Assembly: GCA_021397835.1 (NCBI GenBank)
Contig: JAJFZO010000413.1
Span: forward strand, 131,501-195,500
DNA from: Moringa oleifera
Taxonomy: Eukaryota > Streptophyta > Magnoliopsida > Brassicales > Moringaceae
Length of the DNA: 64,000 bases
Direction of reading: 5' to 3'
The translations under genes were made by a program, and so were the position numbers. This document shows, one piece after another, positions 35,705 through 48,161 of this stretch. Each line of letters opens with the position of its first letter. Within the stretch, counting starts at the first letter, position 1. A model generated the notes under the pieces. That model saw only the letters and a list, made by a program, of their open reading frames with translations. It did not search any database and was not told the DNA's origin.

Positions 35705-38700
35705 ATGGGAAATGTAACGTCCACTGTGGCAGCGAAGTTTGCATTCTTCCCACCAGACCCACCAACCTACGATGTATGCAGAGAAGAAGACGGGAAGCTG
35801 ATTTTCTCAGGGGTCACTGCAGACAAGAACATGGACGTCCATTTGCTAGATACCAAAGGTGGCAACAAGATTGTGGCCACATTTTGGAAGCACCCTTTTG
35901 CCAGATTCACGCTCTTGTATTCTCACGGCAATGCTGCTGATCTTGGACAGATGAATGAGCTCTTCATCGAGCTTAGAGCTCACCTCCGTGTCAATATCAT
36001 GAGGTATGATCTTTTTTTTTTTGGGTTTTTTAATCTAGTTATTTTTCTTTGTTGAGGTTCTTTTTGTTTTGATGGTTTTTGATGTGTTTAGGATGTGGGC
36101 TTTGATGGTCCGACTAGAACTTCGATCATATAAAAATTGGTTATTATGGGTTGTCATTGTTCTGTAGGCTTTCTTGGTGGTTCTTTTAATTGTCTGATAA
36201 TGGGTGGTATTTGTTTTGCTAATTGGTTTAATAAATAATCCCCATGTTGTTTTGCTTTGTCCTGTTGGTGATTGATTGAACATCAATTTACTTTTCCTTT
36301 ATCCCTTCCTATTCAAACATTTTTTCTGGTGGTTTATGGGTTTTGCTATTTATGATGACTGTTGTTCTCAATTTGTTCTTTGGTGTATTGCATATACAAG
36401 ATGGGATTTTGGAGTCCATGGTTGACAAGTTTGGCTTTTTTGCTTATGTAATATAAGTTTAAATACAAATACTATCAACAAGTCCTCTATCTTTTCTATG
36501 TTGCTTCTGATATTGCCTGCTCGGAATATGCTACTGGTTTACCCTATCTATCCTCTCTGGTGTTTGTCTCAGCATATTCAGGATCTATAGCATTTGTAAA
36601 TTACTCTGATTATTGGGCTAGTCTCATTTGGTCTATCTGTTACACTAGACGGATCATCCTCACTTCAATTTTGATATTGCCAGCTTTGGATATTCTGATC
36701 TTTCTCTCTTATTTTCTAGCTGTCTTTTGTCATCATGAGTATGGAGAGGGAAAAAAGGGAAGGCACAGAGAAATAGTGGATTGTGCTTAAAATTTGTACC
36801 TTTACTGGTAGCTGTGTTAGGAATTGCTTCAAGTTCAGATGGAGGTTTTTTGATATCTTCTGTGTTTCTTGTTTTGATTTTTTTCTGCTCTAAAACTTTT
36901 GGCGTGATTTTTCGTTAAGTTTTAACTCATTTAGTGAGGGATTGTGGGCTTGCTATGGTCATTTGTTATCTGCAAAAAAGTTAAATATCTGACTGGATGA
37001 TTTTCGCTAGGAAAACTATGCTCTGTAAGATAAAGCTATGAAGCAACAATTAAGCTATGGGCCTTGCTTTATCATTTACTTACCTATTCTTTCATTTTCT
37101 TTTAAATTTTTTGCTGTCTTGCAGTTATGATTATTCAGGTTATGGAGCATCGACCGGCAAGGTAAAAGACTATCAACAATAGTAATTCCCATTTGAGAGG
37201 TTCTCTTTTGAATTTTAGTAGAATGATGTGTCCTAGATGTCCTTACAGTTTCCACAAGATAATTACTGGATCATATAGGAAGATAAATGGAAGTCAAATA
37301 TAGCTATGACTTGACAGTCAAGCTCTTACTGATACAACTCTCTCCTTATGTAGCAAATTCATTGCCTTATAAATGGTTATTGCTTTCCATTGTGATAGCC
37401 GACTGAGTTCAATACGTACTATGACATAGAGGCTGCGTACAATTGTTTGAAGAGAGAATATGGAATTAAGCAGGAGGAGTTGATTTTATATGGCCAATCT
37501 GTTGGAAGTGGGCCCACATTACACCTCGCTTCCCGTTTGCAGAAGTTAAGAGGAGTTGTTCTTCATAGTGCCATCCTTTCAGGGCTAAGGGTCTTGTATC
37601 CTGTCAAGATGACATTTTGGTTTGACATTTTCAAAGTAAGTGTTATGCTAACTGTTCTTTGTTTCTGTATCTCCATGGGACGCTTACTCCATTATACTGA
37701 AAAAGGTTTTTTCTGTGATTGCAGAATATAGACAAAATACGGCATGCCAACTGTCCAGTTCTAGTAATTCATGTAGGTACCTGTTTCTCTACACTAATTT
37801 GTTTAGATGTCTGTCTACTTTTCTGTGATTTAAGAAAACAATTTCACACCTACGGGTCTTGAAATTTAGGCTAATTATCACAACTAATGGGTTAAAGGAG
37901 ATATGATTGCAAGGCGTTGCCACATGTGTGTAAGATTATAATTCATTGTTTTAGTGTTTGCTTCATTCTTGTCTGTCAGGAACATTATATGCCTTTTTCA
38001 TAAATCTGTAATGGAACAGATGGAATTGAGCAAACTAAAGCCATTTATAATTTTCGGCTTCAAATGGTTGATTTCTTAAGCTGTCATTTCTGTTGAAATC
38101 GTGAATAAAGAAACTTTTGGGCAGGTCAATAAGTTTCACTTTGACAACTTGAGCCTTGCTTGTTTCCTCGCAGTCCTTCTAGCTAACTAATCCCAGACTA
38201 CATTTGATGGAAAAGCATTTTCTTCATGGCATTTATTAGAGTTAGCCACCATTGTCATAGGATTAGTAAGGAAATAATATGGTAAGAAGAATTTTGGTGA
38301 TGTTATTGCAGTACATCTAAGCAGTTGAACCGAATGATTTTATTGTCAAATGACCATCCAATTTCTAGGGTTCTAGAATACTGAGAATTTGGCTTTTCCT
38401 TATCTTTTCTTGTCTCTACCTGGTGGTTCTCGAAGTTCCTAGCTTCATTTGTAGGTGGGTCTCAAGCTACCAATAAAATGAAAACCCTTCGTGTTCATAT
38501 AAGGGCTATTGTCATGAAGGAAGATTTTGCAGATACTTGTAGAAAAAGTTTCATCTTTCCTTATGATTCTTAGTGATTATTAGTGCAGGATGACACTAAG
38601 ACAACCATATATCCTGCAAGTATGATATCATGACTACTATCTTGCATTATGGATGGCTTGTTTATGCAAACTATTAATGCTCATCATCCAACTTTTTTGG

Positions 38701-39104
38701 ATTTGCCACAGAACTCTGCAAAATTACTTGGATATTTTTCTCTTACGGAAATCGCTTAATTCCCTAGAGCTTGATTTTAGCTTCAGTGCTTTATATAGTT
38801 GCTTTGGTGGTGTTAATTCATATTTAGTTTGGTGAAATATTTGCAGGGGACAAATGATGACATAGTTGACTGGTCACATGGGAAGCGATTGTGGGAACTA
38901 TCAAAAGAAAAGTATGAGCCTTTATGGGTGAAGGGTGGGGGCCATTGCAACCTTGAAACTTATCCAGAGTACATTAAGCACTTGCGCAAATTCATAAACG
39001 CAATGGAGAAACTCTCACTCACCAATCCAGCAAAACAACTCACTTCTAACCCAAGTATTACAGAATCTAAGCACAACAGGTGCTTGAGATTTGGGAAAAG
39101 ATAG
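35705..39104 (+). CDS. ABHD17-like alpha/beta hydrolase
   Basis: Five exons, 35705-36003, 37125-37161, 37399-37635, 37725-37772 and 38847-39104, join in frame to 292 residues with canonical introns. The protein is an alpha/beta hydrolase close to animal ABHD17, a depalmitoylase group. The start MGNVTST fits an N-myristoylation site, so membrane anchoring is likely. Seen in order: [15 protein letters not shown] (HG oxyanion motif), [16 protein letters not shown], the nucleophile elbow [10 protein letters not shown], the acid in [12 protein letters not shown], and the catalytic His in GGGHCNLE. The C-terminus is basic with one cysteine (NRCLRFGKR). Length is close to the family norm. Palmitoyl-protein thioesterase activity is known for animal relatives; for this plant protein it is inference. 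Confidence 0.88.
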
Positions 39105-39898
39105 TTGGTTGAGATAGACTGAGAGAAAAAAAGTAGCTTGTTTGCCAGGATGAAGCAATTCCAAGACTAGGTTCACTTGCTGCATATGTATCGAGTGGTT
39201 GGCTTGGGATGTTTCTGAAGGTTGGAACAGGTGCAAGTCGGATTTAGAACTGTCTGATTGATCCAGATCCTGTTTGGATGACCAATTTTTATTTTTTATT
39301 TTTTCCTTAGGTGGGGAGTCTGCACGTTTCTTAACATTCATGTGAGAACATCTCGTGTGAGGAAGTCGTAGAATATGTGGACCTTGATCCAGATTTGTTG
39401 TGTAATTTAGAAAGGTTGGTGTATGTAAAAACTCACCATTTTGAGAGGAAGAAAAGAAAAGAAAGGGAATATATGAGTTACTTTAATGTGGTATTATTGT
39501 ATATAAATCCGAGTTGCAATTGTTAAAGAAGTAGAGGCTGAAGTGTGTTTTGTGAAATATATGTAGTTCAGGTGGTGTGCAGTTGATACAAAATGGGGGC
39601 TTCAATTTATTTTGAAGGGAAATGTTGGAGGGGGAAATGATGGATGGCATCAAGTGATTTGTGAGCAAATAAAGCCTTTGTGAAGTGATAGTCCAAATGG
39701 AAGATCTGTGTGAGTGTGAATAATCATTATGTATGGAGTAGTAAAAAAATTGTGGATCATGGGGCATGTGTTTAAGTTTTAATGGAGCTGGAAAGACAGG
39801 ACCTTCTAATTTTATTATTGAATTTGAGTTTCATGCATAGTAGAGGAAGCAGATGAATGATAAAATAAAATATGATCAAATTGTGAAGAAAAATCATA

Positions 39899-39925
39899 AG
39901 AGAGAGAGAGAGAGAGAGAGAGAGA
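39899..39925 (+). repeat. (AG)n microsatellite
   Basis: A perfect run of about 13 AG units lies between the ABHD17-like gene and the response regulator. Confidence 0.9.
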
Positions 39926-40074
39926 ATGCAATGGAAAGAGGGTGAAATGAATCTCTCAATGAACCCTTAAATATATATATATATACACAAATAGCCAACA
40001 CCGTTACATTACCGAAAGCAACATTATTATCGTTAGATTAGCTTAAGCAAAGGCAAACAGGAACACATGCCATA

Positions 40075-40540
40075 TAAGGGTGGTCACTGTTAAGGTTTGA
40101 TTCGGTTTTAAAATTTATGATTAAAATAAATTAAAATATGAATCGTTAAATTTTGATTTTGATTAAAATTTAATTTAAAAATGATTTAAGTTTCGATTTA
40201 AATTTTAGTTTACGAACGGTTTAAATTCAGATTTAATTTATATTGGATTCAAGTTGAAGTTAAATTCAAAAAAAAAATTTTTAATAAAAATACTTTATAT
40301 TTAAATTAAACTTTTTTAATAAAAATATGATAATTATATTTTTATTAAAAAATATATATTTAAATTAAATTAATTTATATATTTTTAATTAATTTAATTA
40401 AAATCTCAATTAAAAATATTATTTTAATTTAAAATTTATATAAATCATAATAAAATTATATTTAAAATAATTTTAATTTAATTTAAATTTTAAAAATTAC
40501 AATTCCAATTTATTGATTTGAACCGAACTACCATCACCGT
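40075..40540. mobile_element. Probable MITE (AT-rich, imperfect inverted ends)
   Basis: The left end reads GGTGGTCACTGTTAAGG then TTTGATTCGGTTTT. The right end, read on the opposite strand, gives ACGGTGATGGTAGTTCGGTT then CAAAT. The two share GGTG and TTCGGTT in the same order, so they are imperfect terminal inverted repeats. The interior is almost pure A/T with many self-complementary TTAATTAA-type words. Ends with 'GGTTTGGTTCGGTTT' are common on plant non-autonomous elements. No clear target duplication was seen. Confidence 0.45.
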
Positions 40541-41703
40541 ATTACGATGTGGCGTGTGGATATCTGCAGCTGCCGTCCCAACCCATTCCATCAAATCTCT
40601 TTTCTTTTCATTTCCTTTTTAGCCAATATTTCTCTACCAACTCCAATTCCCGAAATGTCCTTTCTCCCTGCTCTCCTGCCTGTGAGTGTGACCCATCCCA
40701 TGCCACTCCTCTTTATCAAACCCAAAAAGTTTAAAAAGAAAAAGGCTGCACTTCTTCCTGGTAACTGGTTGTGTGGAATCTCGACCTGACAGGCCCAATA
40801 GGAACGCGAAACGTGGCTGGCATCTGAGGCCTGATCTTTTGTCTACACATGTCATGTCATGAGGCCTGTACTTTTAATCTCATGCCCACTCTCCTTCACT
40901 GCTCCTGCCACACACGCTCCAAGCCTTGCCATTATTAAGTTGGAAGGAGAACGAACACCGAAGGATAGGTGGATTCCTTTAACATTTTTGTCACGTGGGC
41001 TTAACCATCACATTTCTTCTCAACCCTGCTCTTTGAAATTACCAAAATGGGCAGCAATGCCCCTAAAAGCTGAACTTGAACCTGAACCTGAACCTGATGG
41101 AAGACCCCAAAGTCACAGGAAACTTTGCTCTGCGTTTGGTAATAAATAACACGCCAGCCTAAAATGGAAGCACAATCCTCATTATCATTGCCCTTCTTAA
41201 CATACCTCGGCTTATTCCCTTCAATTAATTCCGTGTTTTCAAATTTAGAAGCGATATAATGGCATCAGTATCCCCGCAAATCCTCAATTTATGGCTTTTC
41301 TCTTTCATCCGCCCTTCACACCAATGGAGAGGTGAGATCAGATGTATCTCATCCTCTCTCTCCTTCCCCAGTGGAGAAAGAGCCACGCAGTATTATATTA
41401 TCTTAAAAGCTCAGAGTTTGGCTAAGAAAAAAGAAAAAGAAAAAAAGCCAACACCTTTTATAGAAACCACACACAGACAACAGCCATAAACAATAAAAAT
41501 AAAAAACAAAAAGGCCTTTTGCTCTGTCTCCATACCAAAAAGCCGAGTGAGAAATACAGACTAAAAAAAACAATTGCATATCTGTTTTCTTCGGGTTGAA
41601 CACCTTCACCCTCTTCTGCCCATCACCATCATTGTCCATTTCTGCAGCTTTTACTTACTTCCACTTCTCCCTCTAACCACTTTGCAGCTTCTCCTTTTGA
41701 TCC

Positions 41704-41706
<3 letters not shown>

Positions 41707-41737
<31 letters not shown>
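41707..41737 (+). repeat. (CT)n microsatellite in leader
   Basis: About 15 CT units lie 145 bp before the ATG of the response regulator, probably in its 5' UTR. Such tracts are common in plant leaders. Confidence 0.85.
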
Positions 41738-41740
<3 letters not shown>

Positions 41741-41882
41741 TTCTTTGTTTTTGCAGTTGGCTCCTCTGATAAGGCTCACCAAACAGAAGAAACTATTTTC
41801 TCAATTTCTCAACTTTCGCTTGGTGTTGATCTCATTTCTGCTTTGTCTTTCATCTGGGTTCCTTCAATTTCTTTGGTTCACA

Positions 41883-44800
41883 ATGACCGCCGAGGACAAT
41901 AGAGGTTCTTTGATTAATGAGGATGCTGCAACAGACCGTTTTCCGGTGGGTATGCGTGTGCTTGCGGTTGATGATGATCCAATTTGCCTCAAAGTTTTGG
42001 AGACTCTGCTGCGTAAATGCCAGTATCAAGGTTTTTCCTTCTCTGCCTTCTTTAGCAACCCCTCTTTTTTTCAAAAAAAAAAAAAAAAATTCACGTTCTA
42101 TGGCGTTGGTGTGATTTCGTAAGACTGGTTCTTTGATGTCTTTTTGGATACAACTTGTTTTATCAACCTTTTGGGTCTTTTTAGAAGTTTAGTGTTAATT
42201 CTGCTGGTGAATACTCTGTTAGGTGCTCCATGAAGCATCAACTTTGATTCACCATATTCTATCAAGTTTTGAAGTAATGACGTTCTCTTCAACTTCATTG
42301 TTTATCTTATAATTTCTAGTGACGGTGGTTTTGGTGGCTCGTATTTTGATGTTTTCTTTTTCATAGTTTGTTGACCGTAGGTTATTTCTGGTCCTCCCTC
42401 GAGTTTATGTTTTCCAGTTTAATTTTGCTTTTTCTCTGTGAACCATTGGTCGGTTTGCAAACCTTCAAAACTGATCCTTCACTTCATTTTTTTTTTTTTT
42501 GTTTTGGGGTTTCTCGGTATATTTGAATTGGTCACTTAGGATTGTGGAATCTGGGTTTTGACTCTCCTTATTCTTCAACTTCTGATACTATTTAATATGT
42601 TGTGTATGTTTTTTTAACAGTTACCACTGCCAATCAGGCAATTACAGCTCTTAAAATGTTGAGAGAAAACAGGAATAAGTATGATCTCGTTATCAGTGAT
42701 GTTAATATGCCAGACATGGATGGCTTTAAGCTCCTTGAGCTTGTGGGGCTTGAAATGGACCTACCTGTCATCAGTAAGCATTAATAACTTTTCCATTATG
42801 TGTCATTCAATGCTCATTTTACTTTTTTTTTTCCTGAATTGTTGAATCTTATTATAGCTGAATTCAAACATTTCCTGGATACATCCTATCATATTTCTTG
42901 TGGTTTTCGGTTAAACAGAGTAATTTTCTCTATTGCAATTATTATGTAGCGCACAAGCTTGTAATAGGTTCTGACATCTCTCTTTTCCTGGATCTATTAA
43001 ATGGGTCCCAGTGTTGTCTGCTCATAGTGACACCAAGCTAGTAATGAAGGGGATTGCTCATGGAGCTTGCGATTACTTGTTGAAACCTGTTCGAGTCGAG
43101 GAGCTCAAGAACATTTGGCAACATGTAGTCAGAAGAAAGAAATTTGACTCAAGGGAGCAAAATAAGTCTTCCAATCAAGAAAAGGCTCACTTTGAAACTG
43201 GCGAAGGTGGGCAAGGGGCTACATCAGCAGGCAATACTGAGCAGAATGGAAAATTCAATAAGAAAAGGAAGGACCAAAGTGAAGATGAGGAAGAAGATGG
43301 TGAAGAGAATGGACATGAGAATGAGGATCCCTCGACCCAGAAGAAGCCTCGGGTTGTCTGGTCTGTGGAGCTGCACAGGAAGTTTGTTGCAGCTGTTAAT
43401 CAACTTGGTCTTGACAGTGAGTTTTTTGCTTCTGAGTAGTCTACTTTCTGAATCCAATATGGAGATTCTCATGCCTGATGCCTTTTCCTCTTCAATACTT
43501 TTAAAAGTGTGCTTTCCTTTTCTATTTCAGAAGCTGTTCCAAAGAAAATTCTTGATCTGATGAACGTTGAGGGCCTCACAAGGGAAAATGTGGCGAGCCA
43601 TCTGCAGGCACTGATCTTTCCTTTTTCCTTCTTTACTCTCAGCCTTGACTTCAATTTGTTGTTCCTCTAGCCCTATTCAGTTACATATAAATCATTCAAT
43701 TGACAAGTGATTTGGCCATCCTTGAATGTTGGTATAGAAAGATTGAAATTGTGATGCAGTTTAGAATCAGTGGCTGCTGTTAAAACCCCTAGGTCCTTTA
43801 AAAATAGTTTGACAATTACTTACGAACACATCCAGGAAGAAAGGCATCGCTAGTTAAATATATGTAAATTTTATTCTATTTATTTTTGAGTCATACCCTT
43901 TTGCTGCTGAATTGGATGCATAAATCTTCTTTGACAAGTTACTATGAATCTTATACTGATCTTCTTGTTTCTCACTGAAGGGGCCCTTTAGTTTATAGGC
44001 AGCTCTTGTTTGCTGTTTGTGTCATTTTGGAAATTGGAATAATGGGTTTATTAGAAAATAGCTGGGAGTAGATACAAAAAATGAAATTGAAAGGAATACA
44101 TACTGAGCATCTCTAGAGACTCATAAATTTGACACTGGCCTTGAAGCTCAGTATCTTATGTTGTGTTGCAGAAGTATAGGCTCTACCTAAAAAGGATCAG
44201 TAATGTAACATCTCAGCAAGCTAACATGGTAGCTGCATTTGGGGGTAAAGATCCTTGCTACTTGCGCATGGGTCAACTTGATGGATTTGGAGATTTTCGA
44301 ACTTTGACGGGACCAGGAAGGCTTTCAAGTACTGCTCTAGCACCGTATCCACAGGGTGGGATACTTGGTAGACTGAACTCACCAGCCGGTTTGACCCTTC
44401 GTGGAATTAGGTCTTCCAGCATGATTCAACCAGGTCATTCCCAAACCTTAAGCAACTCAAATGCTCTTGGAAAGCTCCAGACAACTATGCTGCCTTCAAA
44501 CCAAAACTCAAATTTGTTTCATGGGATTCCAACAGCATTAGAGCTTAACCAGATTTCACAGAGCAAATCTGCTAACCACATTGGAGACTTCAACCACATA
44601 AATGATCAGACAGTTTTTACAGTTGCCACTAGCTTCCCAGATGCACGAGTCATGGTTGGTAGCTCAAGCAACTCCGCACCCACTACGTCAGGCAACCCTT
44701 TAATGTTACTAGCAAATTCACAACAAACACAAAGTAGGGTGGCATTTGGAAATCAATCTTCGCTTGCTGTTGCTTCATTGAATACCGAATCTTTGGATAG

Positions 44801-46883
44801 AATCTTTGCGTCAAATTCGTTGCCACGGAGTGAGTCTTTTACTCATGATCAAGTGCCTACTACTAATTTAAGAGACAACATATCTTTGACCAGCTCTCAC
44901 ATTGGCAACGGTACTGTTGATTTCTCTCCTTGTATGTCTACAGCAGCACCATTGGAGGATTCCAGAGTAGATGTGCAATGCGAAACGGGCTTGATTGGTA
45001 ATGTCATTCGGAATGTAAATTATTCAGCGAAGCAACGGTGGGAAGAAAATAGACTGAATTACAACTCGAGCTTAAATAATAAATTCAGCAACACAGACTC
45101 ACCAGCTTCTGCCAATGTTTTGATGGACCAAAGCAACACAGTTAGAAGTAAAAGCATTGATGTTTCCTTGATTGGCCAATTACATAGTGCTGCATGCATT
45201 TTTCAGCATGCTGAAGGTGAAAAATCTGCATTAGACGCAAAATTGAGGTCCAGTGAGGAGTATCTCTTGGAGCAATCCAAATCTCAGGATGGGATTATTC
45301 AGAATAATTATGATTCCTTGGAGGACATAATGAGTGCAATGATGAAACGGGTACGATCTGATACTTACTTTGATCTTGCAAGTCGTATATTTGGCATGCA
45401 TTCATTTCCCATGTCCAAATTTTAGTCTTAAGTTGGGTGTAAGATGTTAGAGTCAAGTAGTTGGCTCTCAATTTAATGCTTAAATCTGGAGTAACTATAT
45501 ATTTTTAAAAAAGTTTAGCTCTTCTGAGAGAAGTTCGCATCATGTAGTTGACTACTGTAGTTGTTTCCAGCAAGCAAGCTCTCTCAATTTAAAGAAGTGA
45601 ATATCCCTGGCTGAGTTCATTGGTTGGTCAAAGATGTTACAGTAACACATGCACACTTGACAGGAAATCAAGCCCTACTATTATAAAAATGTGATAGATA
45701 GGTAGTTTGATCTCTGCTTTAATACAACTTCCTCTGCCTTTTTTGTTTCCACTTTTCTCTTTTCTCTTTTCTTTTTTGTTTTTCATATGGCATTTTTTCT
45801 GGGTCTGAGTTGTGCAGCAAATTCCTGTGTATTCAAGATACAGGTTTAAATTCTGGAAAGTAATTGTATTGGTCTATCCTAATTTTAGGAGACAAAAATT
45901 TGATCATGTTTCAGTCAGGTATTTGGCTGTATTCCATTTCAGAAGTCTCATGATTCCTAAAGAAGCACAAAGCAGACATACTATATGGCTAGTTCTGGTA
46001 CATGAATCTTACAGACATCTACTAGTTGATAACACCTAGAATTGCCAGTCAGTTTCAGTGGATAGCTAACTTTGATATTGTTTGAGAGATTAGAGGCTAT
46101 ATTTGTTGCTGTACATGCTCCAGTTAAATCTTAGAATGTTTTATATAGTACCACTTTTTAAGAAAAAAAAATAATTTATCTGGATTCAAGAGAGCTGGAT
46201 TTCATTTTTAAAAAATTATCAAAATTCATGAAGGTTCAGAAATATTTAGGACCTGACCCTTCCATAACCAAGACTCAAGCATTGCCTAGTCAGATAACTG
46301 TTGAAGATAATCAGGCTCCCATTTTCACTGCCCCTCTTGGACTGGTTAAGATGATCTTAGTTTACAATATGACAGGAAAGAAAGCTTCAAAGCCTAATTA
46401 TTTAGTACTAGTAAAAAGTTTTAACTCTCCTAGAGCACAGGGTAATATAAATGGTACATTTTTAAGTATCTTAGATGCATACACAATGATTTAACCTAAT
46501 CATATTATAAAATTTACTCAATTCAGCTCCAGGTCAGCCGATGTGTGCAATTAAGCATATGTAGTTTCCTTGCATGTAAGAAACGAATGGATGTTGATGA
46601 GCATCATCATATTCATGCTTTGCTTTCTAGGTTGTATTTCTAACCATCTGATTAAATTGTGAAACTACCATCTGTTGTTTGTACAAAGGCATTATCAATT
46701 AGCTTGAGAAATCTTCTAACATGGGTAGTGTGAATGTGACTGATATTTTTATTTGGTGCAATGTCTGTTTCTTGGCAGACATTTTATGACTCAATGGGCC
46801 ATGTTGTGCAGGAACAAAATGGAGCAGTGTTGATTGATGGTGAATTTGGGCTTGGTGCTTATTCTCTTGGGTCTTGCATATAA
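41883..46883 (+). CDS. Type-B response regulator (ARR10/12-like)
   Basis: Six exons give 677 residues: 41883-42030, 42621-42773, 43012-43416, 43531-43607, 44172-45350 and 46812-46883. The receiver domain (about 24-135) has the acidic pocket VDDDP (30-32), the phospho-acceptor Asp76 in [11 protein letters not shown], and Lys125 in LLKPV. An acidic linker follows. The GARP (Myb-like) DNA-binding domain starts at [16 protein letters not shown] (about 211) and ends in [14 protein letters not shown] (about 270). The remaining 400 residues are a Gln/Asn/Ser-rich activation region ending [15 protein letters not shown], a typical ARR-B tail. It acts in the nucleus at the end of the cytokinin phosphorelay. 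The intron at HLQ/KYR starts with GC. If the last intron is kept, translation stops at 45425 instead. The receiver looks closest to ARR10/ARR12; exact orthology is not proven. Confidence 0.93.
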
Positions 46884-48161
46884 TATTTGGGACTCCTTTA
46901 AAGCATCAGATAAGATGGGAGTGACTGCAACATAAGTTCATTTTTCCTTGTGAGGGGTTTGTATCATGGTGTAATTTTTCTGCTTTTGGTTTTTTTTTTT
47001 TTTCTCCCTTTGCTACACTTGATTTCTAGGAGTTGATGACAGAATGCTTCCACCTCCCCACCCCCCCAACCCAAAAAAAGAACCCCCTCCCCAAAAAACA
47101 GTAGGTTCTTTTCTTGTATACCTTTCATTCCTCTTCATGGAATAATGGCTTAAGAAAATTTCTCTGAGTTGTCATGCTTTTCTATGTTATTTTCTCGTTG
47201 TTCCATCAGTTCTTCTGAGTAATCTCAGCCAGAGCCCCTTCAATGCAGATGCAGAGACTGGCTTACCATTGTTTAGGCCAGAAAGAGTAGGAGAAACCTG
47301 CATCTTTTCATAATTGTAAAATATTTAGTTCTGTAATACATTTAGTGAGGCTTTGGCTACATTCAATGTGCATATAGTTTCTTTAAGTTCATATAGCAGG
47401 TGACTGGATGAAATTCCATGGATTTATGTTCCCCCAAGGAGAGAGGGGTAAGGCAAGGAGGTTCCTGTTCCAAAACCTAAACTTTAGAAATGAGCATTCA
47501 GGGCATAGATAAAAACTTCCTTGTGCCTTGTATTTTTTTTTAAAAAATTGCCGATCTTAAACCTGCTGATTCACATTGAAACAAGAGAATTCAAATCCCA
47601 TGTCACTGTCTCATTTTCCCACAGCAACATGCATCGCGGTGCATTAGGTAATCATTGATTTGCACCAGTAAGAACTTGAACTTCCAACAATCCCATCTTT
47701 GCACCAGTAAGAACTTGAACTTCCAACAATCCCATCTTCAAGGACGTGATGCAAACCAGCATATTTTGTTAAACTTTTCAAGTTAAAGCTACATTCTATA
47801 TTAATAATAAATAAATAGAACAAATGAAATTGCACAATCAAAAGCATTAAAGTATAATGCAAAAGGGAAAGATTGATCATGAAAAAAGAAAGAGAAAGAA
47901 AGAAAAGATCCTTCGAAGAATTGGTAGTATAATTTGCCTAAAACTTGATAGCTTTTCTTGGTTGACCAGAGAACTTTTGGCAAAGTAAATATAACTGTTG
48001 AATCATGGAAGAACTCCAATCTCCAGCAGCCATGGAGCTGCATTCTCACACATTCTCTCGTGTTGGTAGACAACTAAATAAAGCACTGAAAATTCTTGAG
48101 GTGCCAAGTAGATGTTTCTGAGAGAGAGAGTGGATCTTAAAATAAATGTCAATCATTCAAC
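46884..48161. other. Convergent intergenic region (two 3' UTRs)
   Basis: The response regulator and CBP60 gene point toward each other, and their stop codons are about 1.28 kb apart. No exon is supported. A 39-bp direct tandem duplication lies at 47661-47740. The right part, about 47900-48161, is probably the CBP60 3' UTR. Confidence 0.5.
47661..47740 (+). repeat. 39-bp tandem duplication
   Basis: Two essentially identical direct copies, period 39 bp, start with GCACCAGTAAGAACTTGAAC at 47662 and 47701. They lie just beyond the CBP60 3' end. The near-perfect identity suggests a recent event. Confidence 0.9.

Larger units (their letters stand above)
39105..41882. other. Intergenic region and response-regulator promoter
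   Basis: Left part: 3' UTR of the ABHD17-like gene (a CAAATAAAGCC word near 39666). Then come an AG microsatellite at 39899-39925, a short TA run near 39971, and an AT-rich MITE-like element at about 40075-40540. From 40540 onward the DNA is promoter-like. It has a G-box at 40992-40997, a short GAACCT hexamer repeat near 41075-41098, and a CT run at 41707-41737 in the probable leader. Confidence 0.5.

Noticed and set aside
45351..45425. Reading the response regulator straight to the stop at 45425 as the normal C-terminus
   Set aside because: The tail does not look like any ARR-B end, while the spliced exon at 46812 gives the typical one. Kept only as a possible retained-intron isoform.
46228..46494. 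88-residue open frame with ATG ([12 protein letters not shown]...)
   Set aside because: It lies wholly in the last intron of the response regulator, shows no family motif and has no splice or codon support. Probably chance.
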